This document shows, piece by piece, positions 1 through 8,379 of a stretch of DNA of 63,758 nucleotides; position 1 is the stretch's first letter; each line of letters opens with the position of its first letter. Source of the stretch: Selenomonadales bacterium (GTDB lineage: Bacteria > Bacillota > Negativicutes > Sporomusales > UBA7701); contig JAHDOI010000079.1 in assembly GCA_018434945.1 (NCBI GenBank), positions 1-63,758 of the forward strand. Direction: 5' to 3'. The notes under the pieces are model-generated. The model was not told where the DNA came from and did not search any database. It saw only the letters and a list, made by a program, of their open reading frames with translations. The position numbers and the translations under genes were made by a program.

Positions 1-4
1 CCAT
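1..4 (-). CDS. start of a gene that leaves the window on the left
   Basis: A minus-strand ATG lies at positions 4 to 2, preceded by a textbook AAAGGAGG ribosome binding site at 22-15 with a ten-base gap. Only the start codon is inside the window, so nothing can be said about the product. The call rests on the Shine-Dalgarno match alone. Confidence 0.4.
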
Positions 5-104
5 TTTGGATGCGCCTCCTTTGTTATTTATGCGGTCGGCAAACCTGCATATATTTTAACAAAGGAGGCTTTTCTTTCCTCCGCATAGCTATAAGCTTTT
101 TGAT

Positions 105-174
105 ACCACCTGCTTAGCAGGTGGTTGCCGCTTACGCAAATGCAAATCCCCCGCATATTGCGGGGGATTTTTGT
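105..174. terminator. two adjacent hairpins, the second terminator-like
   Basis: Positions 105-125 form a perfect 9-bp stem (ACCACCTGC / GCAGGTGGT) with a three-base loop. Positions 145-170 form a 12-bp stem (AAATCCCCCGCA / TGCGGGGGATTT) that runs into ATTTTTGTT on the plus strand, the form of an intrinsic terminator. No plus-strand gene ends here inside the window, so which transcript it stops is unknown; the stem is near-symmetric and could work in both directions. Confidence 0.5.
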
Positions 175-182
175 TCGATGTC

Positions 183-320
183 GGCCGTTGATAAGTGCCA
201 TCTGCGGCGTTGCTCCTCCGGTGCGCCCCGCACACAATTCGTACCGACAATCACCATAAAACATATCGCGCTGATAAGGCCGAGGAATCAGGACGTGCAT
301 CTGGCCACTTCTGAGCGGCC
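183..320 (+). repeat. stem-flanked intergenic repeat, copy A (diverged)
   Basis: This copy shares the core CATCTGCGGCGTTGCTCCTC near its left end and GTGCATCTGG near its right end with copies at 9111-9236 and 16305-16426. Its middle part has diverged. The outer arms GGCCGTTGATAAGTGCC and GGCCACTTCTGAGCGGCC can pair with each other, with the GATAA/TTCTGA pair as an internal loop. The same arrangement, with different but still complementary arm bases, is present in the other two copies. Confidence 0.6.
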
Positions 321-412
321 GCGGCAGTTCAGAGAAAACGGAACGGAGGAAAAAACCGGAAAACCCGATCCCCGGAGTCTATACTATGACGTGTAACGAT
401 ATATCTCAATTC

Positions 413-988
413 TTACCTTTTTACTACAACAGTTCCGAACAATTTATCATGGATCCCTTGCTTCCGTGCAGTAAAGGCTATCATTAGATACCCGATAACG
501 GGAAGCAGTATGCACAAAATGAAAATAATAATGCCAACTATATCAAGCATCAATGTACTCAACCCAGATAGTAGCACTTCCAGTTTAAATGCCCGAAACA
601 GCATCAAAAAACTGAATAGGTTCATAACATAATGCCTACCTAACGAACGCCAAAAACTAATCCGTTCGCCGTTCATATCAGTTATTTTGATACCGACTAG
701 CAATTTTCCTGGCGTACCTTGATACTTGGAACTATTGAACCAAATTATCAATAAATACGGGAACATTCCTAGTAAAATAGTTGACGTGTAAACTATTAGT
801 GGCGAGATTTCGGCAACTGCTCTCATCAAATCAAGAAAGTACAGTTTCTCTAGCAAAACCCATTCGGTCACAAATTTAATCGCCCAAAATACTACTACGT
901 CAGCAAGTGTAGCGGCTATTCGCAACCAAAAGTTTGCATACTCTAAGTCCAGATACAACTCCTGAGAAACTACTGTTGATGAACTCAT
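413..988 (-). CDS. RDD family membrane protein
   Basis: A 191-residue integral membrane protein of the RDD family. The family's hallmark N-terminal Arg in the first membrane segment (YANFWLRIAATLADVV, about residues 17-32) is present, and a conserved loop with KYQGTPGKLLVG-type residues follows about residues 90-102, ending in a last segment with GIHDKLFGTVVV. About four hydrophobic segments can be counted. Family function is poorly defined; some members are linked to ion or osmolyte transport. It stands alone: the 287 bases upstream (989-1275) are AT-rich and show no other gene, and the preceding repeat copy A lies past its 3' end. Start ATG at 988 is the first in frame. Confidence 0.8.
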   Translation of the reverse strand: MSSSTVVSQELYLDLEYANFWLRIAATLADVVVFWAIKFVTEWVLLEKLYFLDLMRAVAEISPLIVYTSTILLGMFPYLLIIWFNSSKYQGTPGKLLVGIKITDMNGERISFWRSLGRHYVMNLFSFLMLFRAFKLEVLLSGLSTLMLDIVGIIIFILCILLPVIGYLMIAFTARKQGIHDKLFGTVVVKR

Positions 989-1275
989 ATCCGTGCCCCC
1001 TTAATTACACAAGTGCCACTTCATTATTGGCATTAGCAAACACTTATCTATTTTCATGTCAATTATACGAAAATTGTATATATTGGAGAGCAAATATCTT
1101 TCCAATGTTATTGCTATGACATCATTCGGATGAAATATTAAATAATGAATAAGAATTATTTTAAAGATTAGTGACGCTCCCCGCGCTCCGCTTCACTCGA
1201 CCTGTTCCGAGTTGCGCTGCAGAAGTATCCCCTCACAATCCATGCGGGGGCGAAGACTTGGGTTTCTTTTTTCGC

Positions 1276-1476
1276 TTAGTCGCGACCATTAATATCGACA
1301 AGGAATGCGATTAGCAAGGCAATCAAACCAAACGGTATACCTCCAATCAGCAAAAATATAAAGTCGCCATATTCTCGCGGATTGGACATCATTTTCGCAT
1401 ATCCACTTGCACCAAACAGCATCAGGGATATCAACACCGCTATAGTCCTAACATACTTAGTTAACATACCACCCAT
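1276..1476 (-). CDS. small hypothetical membrane protein
   Basis: A 66-residue ORF with two clear hydrophobic segments (about residues 8-27 and 40-60) separated by a short polar stretch, ending in DINGRD. No family is recognised. An alternative start at 1467 (third in-frame Met-type position) is equally possible, because neither ATG has a strong ribosome binding site. It could be a real small two-span protein or a chance ORF; hydrophobicity and the absence of an overlapping gene favour it being real. Confidence 0.45.
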   Translation of the reverse strand: MGGMLTKYVRTIAVLISLMLFGASGYAKMMSNPREYGDFIFLLIGGIPFGLIALLIAFLVDINGRD

Positions 1477-1746
1477 GCTTTCTTATAAACATTATAGGAT
1501 TGACCGGTTTCTCGCGCCTTTTGGTTCACCTACACATATCTATTATACCAAATAATGGATTAGTACGAGTTAAAACGAAAAGTTATTCGGGGAAATATCC
1601 CCTCCCGCTCCATAATTACATTAGACAAGAATCAATGATATTTGATAGTCATTGGTCTCATAGCATAGAGATAGTATTTGAAGGTGTCTTGGTACTTACC
1701 CCCTTCGGCCTTTGCTACGAGGTAACGGCAACCGGAGTTCCCGGCG
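1477..1746. other. intergenic stretch without recognisable gene
   Basis: An AT-rich stretch followed from about 1700 by GC-rich sequence. The 15-mer GGTAACGGCAACCGG at 1721-1735 is repeated at 1802-1816 inside the structured element described next, which suggests that the element or its parts have been duplicated here. No convincing coding region is present on either strand. Confidence 0.5.
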
Positions 1747-1932
1747 TTGGGTCACCCACCGTCCAGAGCGAGAACGGCGGCCGCTACTTAGCGAGGGAGC
1801 CGGTAACGGCAACCGGCGCGAGCTACGGACGGCGAGCGAGCCGCTATCTGTCAGGAGACAGTTAGCGGCGTACGGCCAGCCGTCGGCGATGAGCTTAGTA
1901 AGTCCGCCGCCCGCAGCGCGTGGGTGACCCAA
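1747..1932. repeat. 186-bp element with 13-bp perfect inverted ends and internal hairpins
   Basis: The ends TTGGGTCACCCAC (1747-1759) and GTGGGTGACCCAA (1920-1932) are perfect inverted repeats. Inside lie a short hairpin around CCGGTAACGGCAACCGG (1800-1816) and a longer one, CCGCTATCTGTC-AGGA-GACAGTTAGCGG (about 1841-1868), with one mismatch. No open reading frame is convincing. The layout fits a small non-autonomous mobile element or a structured non-coding RNA. Neither can be decided from one copy. Confidence 0.5.
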
Positions 1933-1975
1933 TGACGGGAAAAGCCGGCCAGCATAATTATTGCCACCTAACAGC

Positions 1976-2012
1976 CAACAAAAAGACCCGCCGAATAATT
2001 CGACGGGCTTTT
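1976..2012 (-). terminator. intrinsic terminator of the ccpN-PDRP-ppdK operon
   Basis: Read on the minus strand, AGCCCGTCGAA-TTA-TTCGGCGGGT is a GC-rich stem with a three-base loop and is followed by CTTTTTG. It begins about ten bases after the ppdK stop codon. Confidence 0.85.
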
Positions 2013-2023
2013 GCTTGATAACC

Positions 2024-4681
2024 TTATCTCGTTCCGAGCACTTCGCCCGTGCTCACCGCAGCCTGGGCGGCTGCCAACCGGGCTATCGGCACTCTATAGG
2101 GGGAGCAACTTACGAAGTCGAGGCCGATGAGGTGGCAGAATTCGACGGAGTTGGGTTCGCCGCCGTGTTCGCCGCAGATGCCGACGAGGAGGTCGGGCCG
2201 GGTGCTGCGGCCGCCTTCGACGGCCATGCGCATGAGCTTGCCGACGCCTTTGCGGTCGATGACGATGAAGGGGTTTTCCTTGAGGATCTTCTTTTCGAGG
2301 TAGTCGGCGAGGAATTTGCCTTCGGCGTCGTCGCGGCTGAAGCCGAGGGTGGTCTGGGTGAGGTCGTTTGTGCCGAAGCTGAAGAAGTCGGAGACTGCGG
2401 CGAGTTCGTCGGCGAGGAGGGCGGCCCGCGGCAGCTCGATCATGGTGCCGGAGGTGTAGTGGAATGTGACGTTTTCGCTGGCCATGATTTCGGCGGCGAT
2501 GGCGTCGATGCGGGTTTTGAAGAATTTCATTTCGTTGACGTCGATGGTGAGCGGGATCTCGACTTCGGGCAGGACTTTGACGCCTTCTTTGGTGAGGCGG
2601 GCGGCGGCGCTGAAGATGGCCCTGATCTGCATTTCGTAGACTTCGGGGAAGGTGATGCCCAGGCGGCAGCCGCGGTGGCCGAGCATGGGGTTGAATTCGT
2701 GAAGGGATTTGACCTTTTTGAGGAGCGCCTCTTTGGCGGGCAGCTCGCCGGGATTTTTGCCGGTGATTTTCATTTCGGCGATCTCGACCATGAGCTCGGT
2801 CAGGTCGGGGAGGAATTCGTGGAGCGGCGGGTCGAGAAGGCGGATGCAGACGGGGTAGCCTTCCATGGCTTTGAGGATGCCGTAGAAGTCGCTTTCCTGC
2901 ATGGGCAGGAGGGCTTTGAGGGCTTCGCGGCGCGCTCCTTCGTCGTCGGCGAGGATCATGGCCTGGACGTGGGGCAGGCGGTCGTGGCCCATGAACATGT
3001 GCTCGGTGCGGGTGAGGCCGATGCCCTGGGCGCCGAATTCACGGGCTTTGGCGGCGTCGGCGGGCGTGTCGGCGTTGGCGCGGACGCCGAGGCGTTTGAT
3101 TTCGTCGGCCCAGCCGAGGAAGGTGAGGAATTCGTCGGAGAGCTTGGGTTCGACCATCGGTACGGTACCGAGGATGACGTTGCCGGTGGAGCCGTCGATG
3201 GAGACGAGGTCGCCTTCTTTGACGGTGAGGTTGCCGACGGTGAATTCGCGGCGGGCGAAGTCGACTTTGATGGCTTCGCAGCCGCAGACGCACGGTTTGC
3301 CCATGCCGCGGGCGACGACGGCGGCGTGGCTTGTCATGCCGCCGCGGCTGGTGAGGATGCCCTGGGCGGCGACCATGCCGTGGATGTCGTCAGGGGTGGT
3401 TTCGGTGCTTACGAGCAGTACTTTATGGCCGTTTTTGGCCCATTTCTCGGCGTCGTCGGCGGAGAAGACGGCTTTGCCGGAGGCGGCGCCGGGGGAGGCG
3501 GGCAGGCCCTTGGCGATGACGTCGAGCTTGGCGGCGGTGTCGATCTGGCGGTGGAGTAGCTTGTCGAGCTGCGCGGGCTCGACGAGCAGGATGGCGTCGC
3601 GTTTGCCGATGAGGCCTTCGGCGACCATGTCGAAGGCGATTTTGATGCCGGCCTGGGCGGTGCGCTTGCCGTTGCGCGTCTGGAGCATGTAGAGTTTGCC
3701 GCGCTCGATGGTGAATTCGATGTCCTGCATGTTTTTGTAGTGTTTTTCGAGCAGCTCGGCGGTGGCGACGAATTGTCTGAAGACTTCGGGCATCTCGTCC
3801 CGGAGCTTGGCGATGGGGTTGGGGGTGCGGATGCCGGCTACGACGTCTTCGCCCTGGGCATTGGTTAGGTATTCGCCGTAGAGGGTCTTTTCGCCGGTGG
3901 AGGGGTTGCGGGTGAAGGCGACGCCTGTGCCGCAGTCGTTGCCCATGTTGCCGAAGACCATGGATTGGATGTTGACGGCGGTGCCGAGGTCGTGGGAGAT
4001 TTTGTTGAGGTTGCGGTAGATGATGGCGCGGTCGTTGTTCCAGGAGCGGAAGACGGCTTCGACGGCCATCTTGAGCTGCTGGCGCGGGTCTTCGGGGAAG
4101 GGTGTGCCCAGGCGGGCGAGGACGAGGTCCTTGTATCTGTCGAGGAGGCCGCGGAGGGCCTCGGCGGTGAGTTCCTGGTCGTAGGTGACGCCGTGGCGGC
4201 GCTTTTCATCTTCAAGCCGGTGTTCGAATTCGCTTTTGGGTATTTCGAGGACGACGTCGCTGAACATCTGGATGAAGCGGCGGTAGGCGTCGTAGGCGAA
4301 TCTGAGGTTGCCGGTGGCTTCGGCGAGGCCTTTGACGGTGGCCTCGTTGAGGCCGAGGTTGAGGATGGTGTCCATCATGCCTGGCATGGAGAACATGGCG
4401 CCCGAGCGCACGGAGACGAGGAGCGGGTTAGCGGGGTCGCCGAACAGTTTGCCGGTTTTCTTTTCGATGACCGCCAGGTTGACGTAGACGTCCTCCATGA
4501 GCCCGGCCGGCAGCGTTTTGCCGAGTTTGTAGTAGTCGATGCATGCCTCGGTGGTTATGGTCATGCCCGGCGGCACAGGCAGGCCGATGTTGCTCATTTC
4601 GGCGAGGTTGGCCCCTTTGCCGCCCAGAAGCGCTTTCATGTCGGCGCGGCCTTCGTTGAACAGGTAGACGTATTTAGGCAT
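2024..4681 (-). CDS. ppdK: pyruvate, phosphate dikinase
   Basis: PPDK (885 residues; family about 870-890) interconverts pyruvate + ATP + Pi and PEP + AMP + PPi, giving PEP for gluconeogenesis or extra ATP equivalents in anaerobes. The phosphohistidine segment GGMTSHAAVVARGMG lies about residue 450. The C-terminal PEP/pyruvate domain carries FGTNDLTQTTLGFSRDD and the catalytic-Cys region GICGEHGGEP near residue 830. The N-terminal ATP-grasp domain begins with the family signature EGRADMKALLGGKGANLAEM. It starts one base upstream of the stop of the PPDK regulatory protein gene and shares its operon, the usual pairing in Firmicutes. An intrinsic terminator follows. Confidence 0.97.
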   Translation of the reverse strand: MPKYVYLFNEGRADMKALLGGKGANLAEMSNIGLPVPPGMTITTEACIDYYKLGKTLPAGLMEDVYVNLAVIEKKTGKLFGDPANPLLVSVRSGAMFSMPGMMDTILNLGLNEATVKGLAEATGNLRFAYDAYRRFIQMFSDVVLEIPKSEFEHRLEDEKRRHGVTYDQELTAEALRGLLDRYKDLVLARLGTPFPEDPRQQLKMAVEAVFRSWNNDRAIIYRNLNKISHDLGTAVNIQSMVFGNMGNDCGTGVAFTRNPSTGEKTLYGEYLTNAQGEDVVAGIRTPNPIAKLRDEMPEVFRQFVATAELLEKHYKNMQDIEFTIERGKLYMLQTRNGKRTAQAGIKIAFDMVAEGLIGKRDAILLVEPAQLDKLLHRQIDTAAKLDVIAKGLPASPGAASGKAVFSADDAEKWAKNGHKVLLVSTETTPDDIHGMVAAQGILTSRGGMTSHAAVVARGMGKPCVCGCEAIKVDFARREFTVGNLTVKEGDLVSIDGSTGNVILGTVPMVEPKLSDEFLTFLGWADEIKRLGVRANADTPADAAKAREFGAQGIGLTRTEHMFMGHDRLPHVQAMILADDEGARREALKALLPMQESDFYGILKAMEGYPVCIRLLDPPLHEFLPDLTELMVEIAEMKITGKNPGELPAKEALLKKVKSLHEFNPMLGHRGCRLGITFPEVYEMQIRAIFSAAARLTKEGVKVLPEVEIPLTIDVNEMKFFKTRIDAIAAEIMASENVTFHYTSGTMIELPRAALLADELAAVSDFFSFGTNDLTQTTLGFSRDDAEGKFLADYLEKKILKENPFIVIDRKGVGKLMRMAVEGGRSTRPDLLVGICGEHGGEPNSVEFCHLIGLDFVSCSPYRVPIARLAAAQAAVSTGEVLGTR

Positions 4682-5506
4682 TTATTTGCCAGCTCCCTTC
4701 CGATAGTGCTCGAGTATTTTTGCCGCCGTCTCTTCGACGGCTTTGTTGGTTACGTCGACGATGAGGCAGCCGATCTTGTGCATGATGCGCTGGGCGTAGT
4801 CGAGTTCCTGGTAGATGCGCTCGAGGTTGGCGTAGTCGACCCCTTCGGCGAGGCCGAGGGTTTTGAGCCGCTCGCGGCGGATGTCGTGCAGCAGGGACGG
4901 GCTGATGGTGAGGCCGACGACTTTTTCGGCCGGCAGGCCGAGCAGTTCCTCGGGTACCGGGACCTCTGGCACGAGCGGCACGTTGGCGGCTTTGATGCCT
5001 TTGTGGGCGAGGAACATGCACAGCGGCGTCTTGGTGGTGCGGGATACGCCGATGACGACGAGGTCGGCTTTGGCGAGCCCCCACGGCTGCTTGCCGTCGT
5101 CGTATTTGACGGCGAATTCGACCGCTTCGAGTTTGCTGAAGTAGGCTTCGTCAAGTTTGTGGATGAGGCCGGGCTCAAGGCGGGGCTGCCTGCCGGTGAC
5201 GGCGGCGAGGCAGCTTATGATGGGGCCCATGATGTCGACGCAGACGACCGCGAGTTCCTGGGCTTTGGCTATAAGTACTTCGCGGAGGTCGGGGCGGACG
5301 AGGGTGTAGACGACGGCGGCCTGGCAGGCCGATACTTCGAGCATGGCGTCTTCGACGTCGCGGGCCGAGTTGAGGTAAGGGATGCGGCGCACGTCGATGT
5401 TGCCGGCGTTGAACTGGCTGGCGGCGGCTCTGACGACCAGTTCGCCGGTCTCGCCGATGGAGTCGGAGAGAATATAGATTGTGGGACATTCGAGCTTCAG
5501 GTTGAT
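4682..5506 (-). CDS. pyruvate, phosphate dikinase regulatory protein (DUF299), non-ATG start
   Basis: A bifunctional serine/threonine kinase and Pi-dependent phosphorylase of the DUF299 (PDRP, YqfL) family that switches PPDK off and on. The P-loop-like GVSRTTKTPL lies about residue 153. The first ATG/GTG start in frame (GTG at 5392) would remove the conserved N-terminal segment IYILSDSIGETGELVV, which is fully encoded upstream. Between that segment and the in-frame TAG of ccpN (5519-5521) there is no ATG, GTG or TTG. The likeliest start is ATC at 5506, eight to nine bases after AGGGGG; CTG at 5500 and ACG at 5512 are alternatives. From 5506 the product is 274 residues, matching the family length of about 270. 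Confidence 0.85.
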   Translation of the reverse strand: MNLKLECPTIYILSDSIGETGELVVRAAASQFNAGNIDVRRIPYLNSARDVEDAMLEVSACQAAVVYTLVRPDLREVLIAKAQELAVVCVDIMGPIISCLAAVTGRQPRLEPGLIHKLDEAYFSKLEAVEFAVKYDDGKQPWGLAKADLVVIGVSRTTKTPLCMFLAHKGIKAANVPLVPEVPVPEELLGLPAEKVVGLTISPSLLHDIRRERLKTLGLAEGVDYANLERIYQELDYAQRIMHKIGCLIVDVTNKAVEETAAKILEHYRKGAGK

Positions 5507-5518
5507 GGCCGTAACCCC

Positions 5519-6160
5519 CTACTTCCCGGCTAGCTGCACGAACAGCCGCGTGATGTTGGTCTTTGAGAAGCGGCCGACTACCTGCAGCTTCTCGCCGGCG
5601 TCGGTCTTGACGGACACGACGACGGGCAGGGCGTCCACCTGATGGCTGAGGAGCTTCTGCGCCGCCTGCAGGACGTGCTCCTCGGGGTTGGTGACGATGA
5701 TGTTGGGCATGCGGGTCATGGAGACGCTGACCGGCATTTTGTTGATATTCTTTCCAGTCATCGCCGCTTTTAGCATATCTTTACGGGAAGCGACGCCTTC
5801 GAGGAAGCCCCCTTCGGATACCACAATGATGGTGCCGACATCCTCGACGAACATGGTGACAATGGTGTCGTATACCGAGCTGGTATCGCGGACGGCGACG
5901 GGCTGGGAGAGCGCCTGGGCCACCCTGACGCTGCCGAGGACGCCGGCGATGACGTCGGACGGCTCTTTGCCGGTGAGGTAGTAGCCGACTCTGGGTCTGG
6001 CGCCCAGCAGCCCGGACATGGTGAGGATGGCGAGGTCGGGCCGGAGCGCCGCCCGGCTGAGGTTGAGACGGTCGGCGATTTCTTTGCCTGTTATGGGGCC
6101 GAAGGTTTTGACTATTGCCAGGATTGCCTCCTGACGCTTAGACAGTTCGATACCACTCAC
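5519..6160 (-). CDS. ccpN: CcpN/YqzB-type HTH-CBS transcriptional regulator
   Basis: A 213-residue regulator with an N-terminal winged-helix domain (about residues 5-65, including GKEIADRLNLSRAALRPDLAIL) and two CBS domains (about 75-205) that bind adenine nucleotides. In Bacillus, CcpN represses gluconeogenic genes in the presence of glucose, and its gene sits next to the PPDK regulatory protein gene, as here. It is the first gene of the ccpN-PDRP-ppdK operon. It shares its reading frame with PDRP, separated only by one TAG, so that stop-codon readthrough would give an in-frame fusion. Confidence 0.9.
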   Translation of the reverse strand: MSGIELSKRQEAILAIVKTFGPITGKEIADRLNLSRAALRPDLAILTMSGLLGARPRVGYYLTGKEPSDVIAGVLGSVRVAQALSQPVAVRDTSSVYDTIVTMFVEDVGTIIVVSEGGFLEGVASRKDMLKAAMTGKNINKMPVSVSMTRMPNIIVTNPEEHVLQAAQKLLSHQVDALPVVVSVKTDAGEKLQVVGRFSKTNITRLFVQLAGK

Positions 6161-6379
6161 CTGCGCTTTTCCCGGAATGTGTTACAATAATTTTCGATTC
6201 ATGCTATTTATTATACACTATATATCGTCCGAATGGCCACTAAAACGTGATGATTCTGGAAAAATTTGCTGGCGCGGGAATTTTTACATGGGGGCCGCTA
6301 AACCGGAAGTCCTTGCTTCCCGCGGCATAATCCGGTAAAATTTCTTCAGGGGGGTTGTCCCTCCGGGGAGGAGAAGGAT

Positions 6380-7426
6380 ATGCACGACAGATGGCGCAAA
6401 ATAGCCGGACTGCTTGTCTCGCTGACACTGCTCGCCTGCATCGCCGGCTGGCTGCCCCAGGCGGAAGCCGCTTTAATCAGTACGAAGGAAGAGATTGAGA
6501 TCGGCCGCCGCGTCGCCATGGACCTGGAGACGAAGTACGGCCTGGTGACCGATCCTGAGCTGCAGGCGCGGGTGGCCCGCATCGGCGCCAAGATAGCGGC
6601 GGCGAGCGACAGGCAGGATATACAGTACTCTTTTAAGGTGCTCAATAATAAGGAAGTCAATGCCCTCGCACTGCCAGGCGGATTCGTTTATCTTTTCAAG
6701 GGCCTGGTCGATTATATGCCGTCCGACGAGGAGCTGGCCGGTATCATCGGCCACGAGGTAGGGCATATTTCGAAGCGCCATACGGTGAGGCAGCTCGAGA
6801 AGAGCCTGGGGATGAGCATCCTGTTCGGCGTGCTGTTCGGCGACCGGGGCGTTATTCTGCAGAATCTGGCTTATAATGCGATCATGGCCGGCTACAGCCG
6901 CGGCGACGAGCGGGAGGCCGACCAGCTCGGTTTCCAGCATACGGTCAGGGCCGGGTATAACCCGTACAGTATGCTGATGGGGCTGCAGAAACTGAACGAT
7001 CTTTCCAGCAAGGGCAACTACGGTCTGTTTTCGACCCACCCCGAGCCTGAGGCAAGGGTGTCCCTCGTCCAGGGGTACATAAACGATGCCAAGGTCCATC
7101 CAACCGTGACGGCGAAGGGCGCCACCGCCCAGGCGACCGACGGCGGCCTTACTTTGCCGCCGCTGACCGCCACGTACCGCGGCAATAAGCCGCTTTACCG
7201 GGCGTATCTGATGGCGGGCGCGCTTTACCTGGCTTCGCGGACGCCCGATTTCAACGCCGACCGCTTTATTCTCGACAGCGACGGGACGTATGTGACGATT
7301 TATTACGACGACCGCGAGATCGTCGGTCTCGCCCCGCAGGACGCCAGCGCCGCCGGGATGTCGCTCGACGATTTTTCCCGCCAGTATGTTGACGCGATCA
7401 AGGCCTGGGCCGCGGTGCAAAAGTAG
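6380..7426 (+). CDS. M48 family zinc metalloprotease, exported
   Basis: A 348-residue peptidase of family M48. The zinc motif HEVGH lies about residue 128 in IIGHEVGHISKRH, and the third ligand Glu is in the downstream motif DEREADQLG (about residue 175). An N-terminal hydrophobic signal (about residues 8-25) ends at QAEA, so the catalytic domain is probably in the periplasm or cell envelope, as with the BepA/YfgC type used in outer-membrane protein quality control. That role would suit a diderm cell but is inference. ATG at 6380 follows GGGGAGGAGAAGG. It stands alone with its own terminator. Confidence 0.9.
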   Translation: MHDRWRKIAGLLVSLTLLACIAGWLPQAEAALISTKEEIEIGRRVAMDLETKYGLVTDPELQARVARIGAKIAAASDRQDIQYSFKVLNNKEVNALALPGGFVYLFKGLVDYMPSDEELAGIIGHEVGHISKRHTVRQLEKSLGMSILFGVLFGDRGVILQNLAYNAIMAGYSRGDEREADQLGFQHTVRAGYNPYSMLMGLQKLNDLSSKGNYGLFSTHPEPEARVSLVQGYINDAKVHPTVTAKGATAQATDGGLTLPPLTATYRGNKPLYRAYLMAGALYLASRTPDFNADRFILDSDGTYVTIYYDDREIVGLAPQDASAAGMSLDDFSRQYVDAIKAWAAVQK

Positions 7427-7472
7427 GCGGCCGTCGATGAGAGCGGGCTTCGGTTCGACCATATATGGATGG

Positions 7473-7506
7473 AAATAGCCGGGGCTATCCCCGGCTATTT
7501 TTTCGT
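7473..7506 (+). terminator. intrinsic terminator after the M48 protease gene
   Basis: AAATAGCCGGGG-CTAT-CCCCGGCTATTTTTT is a perfect 12-bp stem with four-base loop followed by a T run. Confidence 0.9.
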
Positions 7507-7584
7507 CTGGCGAAAACTTTGCCGATTTTGCAGGGGATTGGCGCGGGGATAACTAAATAATATAAGTTATATGGTGTAAAGGAT

Positions 7585-8346
7585 GTGGTCGCTTTGCTGA
7601 AGCAGAAACTTTCAAGCGGCGCCGTCAACGGCGTGATGGTGCTGACGAACGCGCCGGCGAGCGTGGAAATACTCGGCTATGCCGGTTTCGATTATGCGAT
7701 TATCGATACCGAACACGGCGCCAACGATATCGCCGAGGTGGAGTCGATGATCCGCGCCGCTGAGGTGAGCGGCCTGACGCCGATGGTCCGGGTGACGAAA
7801 AACGACCCGGCTTATATACTGCGGGCTATGGATATCGGCGCCCGCGGCGTTCTGGTGCCGCAGGTGAACAGCGCCGCGGAGGCCGACCGGGCCGTGCGGG
7901 CCGTGAAGTATTGCCCCCGGGGCGACCGCGGCCTCGCGGGGATCGTCCGCGCCGCCCGCTACGGGTTCCAGCCGCTCGATAAGTATATCGCCGATTCGAA
8001 CGACAATACGCTTGTCATCGTGCAGGCCGAGGATATCCGGGCGGCCGCGGCCCTCGACGAGATCCTGTCCGTCGACGGGGTGGACGGCGTGTTTGTCGGC
8101 CCCGCCGATCTGTCGCACTCGATGGCGATGCCCGGCCGCTTCGACGATCCGGAATTCACCCGCATCGTGCATTCGATCGTCGACCGGACGGTGAAAAGCG
8201 GCAAGATATCGGGGATGTTCTGTTTCGACGCCGCCCAGGCTGGTTATTGGCGGGGTCTTGGGGTGCGGATGCTGTGCGTCGGCACCGATACGATGATGTT
8301 CGCGGGGGCTGCCCGGACGATGGCCCGCGATTTGAAGGGCAATTAA
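7585..8346 (+). CDS. HpcH/HpaI family aldolase
   Basis: A 253-residue class II (metal-dependent) aldolase of the HpcH/HpaI family, which cleaves or forms 2-keto-3-deoxy-type acids. Family marks are IDTEHG (about residue 48), RVTKNDP, the substrate-loop VPQVNSAAEA, the metal-ligand Glu in QAED (about residue 152) and GPADLS. The substrate cannot be told: no sugar-acid genes are nearby. Start is GTG at 7585 with GG-rich but close upstream sequence; TTG at 7594 is also possible. The next gene starts about 30 bases on and is unrelated in function. Confidence 0.88.
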   Translation: MVALLKQKLSSGAVNGVMVLTNAPASVEILGYAGFDYAIIDTEHGANDIAEVESMIRAAEVSGLTPMVRVTKNDPAYILRAMDIGARGVLVPQVNSAAEADRAVRAVKYCPRGDRGLAGIVRAARYGFQPLDKYIADSNDNTLVIVQAEDIRAAAALDEILSVDGVDGVFVGPADLSHSMAMPGRFDDPEFTRIVHSIVDRTVKSGKISGMFCFDAAQAGYWRGLGVRMLCVGTDTMMFAGAARTMARDLKGN

Positions 8347-8379
8347 GGGTTCCTTGCGGATTGCGGGGGAGGGATGGTT

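Noticed and set aside
121..396. Small plus-strand ORF over repeat copy A
   Set aside because: It reads through a terminator-like hairpin and the repeat, has no ribosome site and no recognisable domain.
1696..1932. Short overlapping ORFs on both strands in the structured element
   Set aside because: The composition follows the GC-rich inverted repeats, no ribosome site exists, and the reading frames end inside the repeat arms.
1961..3559. 532-residue plus-strand ORF opposite ppdK, and similar long ORFs at 3965-5533
   Set aside because: Both are antisense shadows of GC-rich genes: composition is dominated by Gly, Ala, Glu, Phe and Val repeats, no ribosome site precedes them, and the opposite strand encodes complete conserved proteins.
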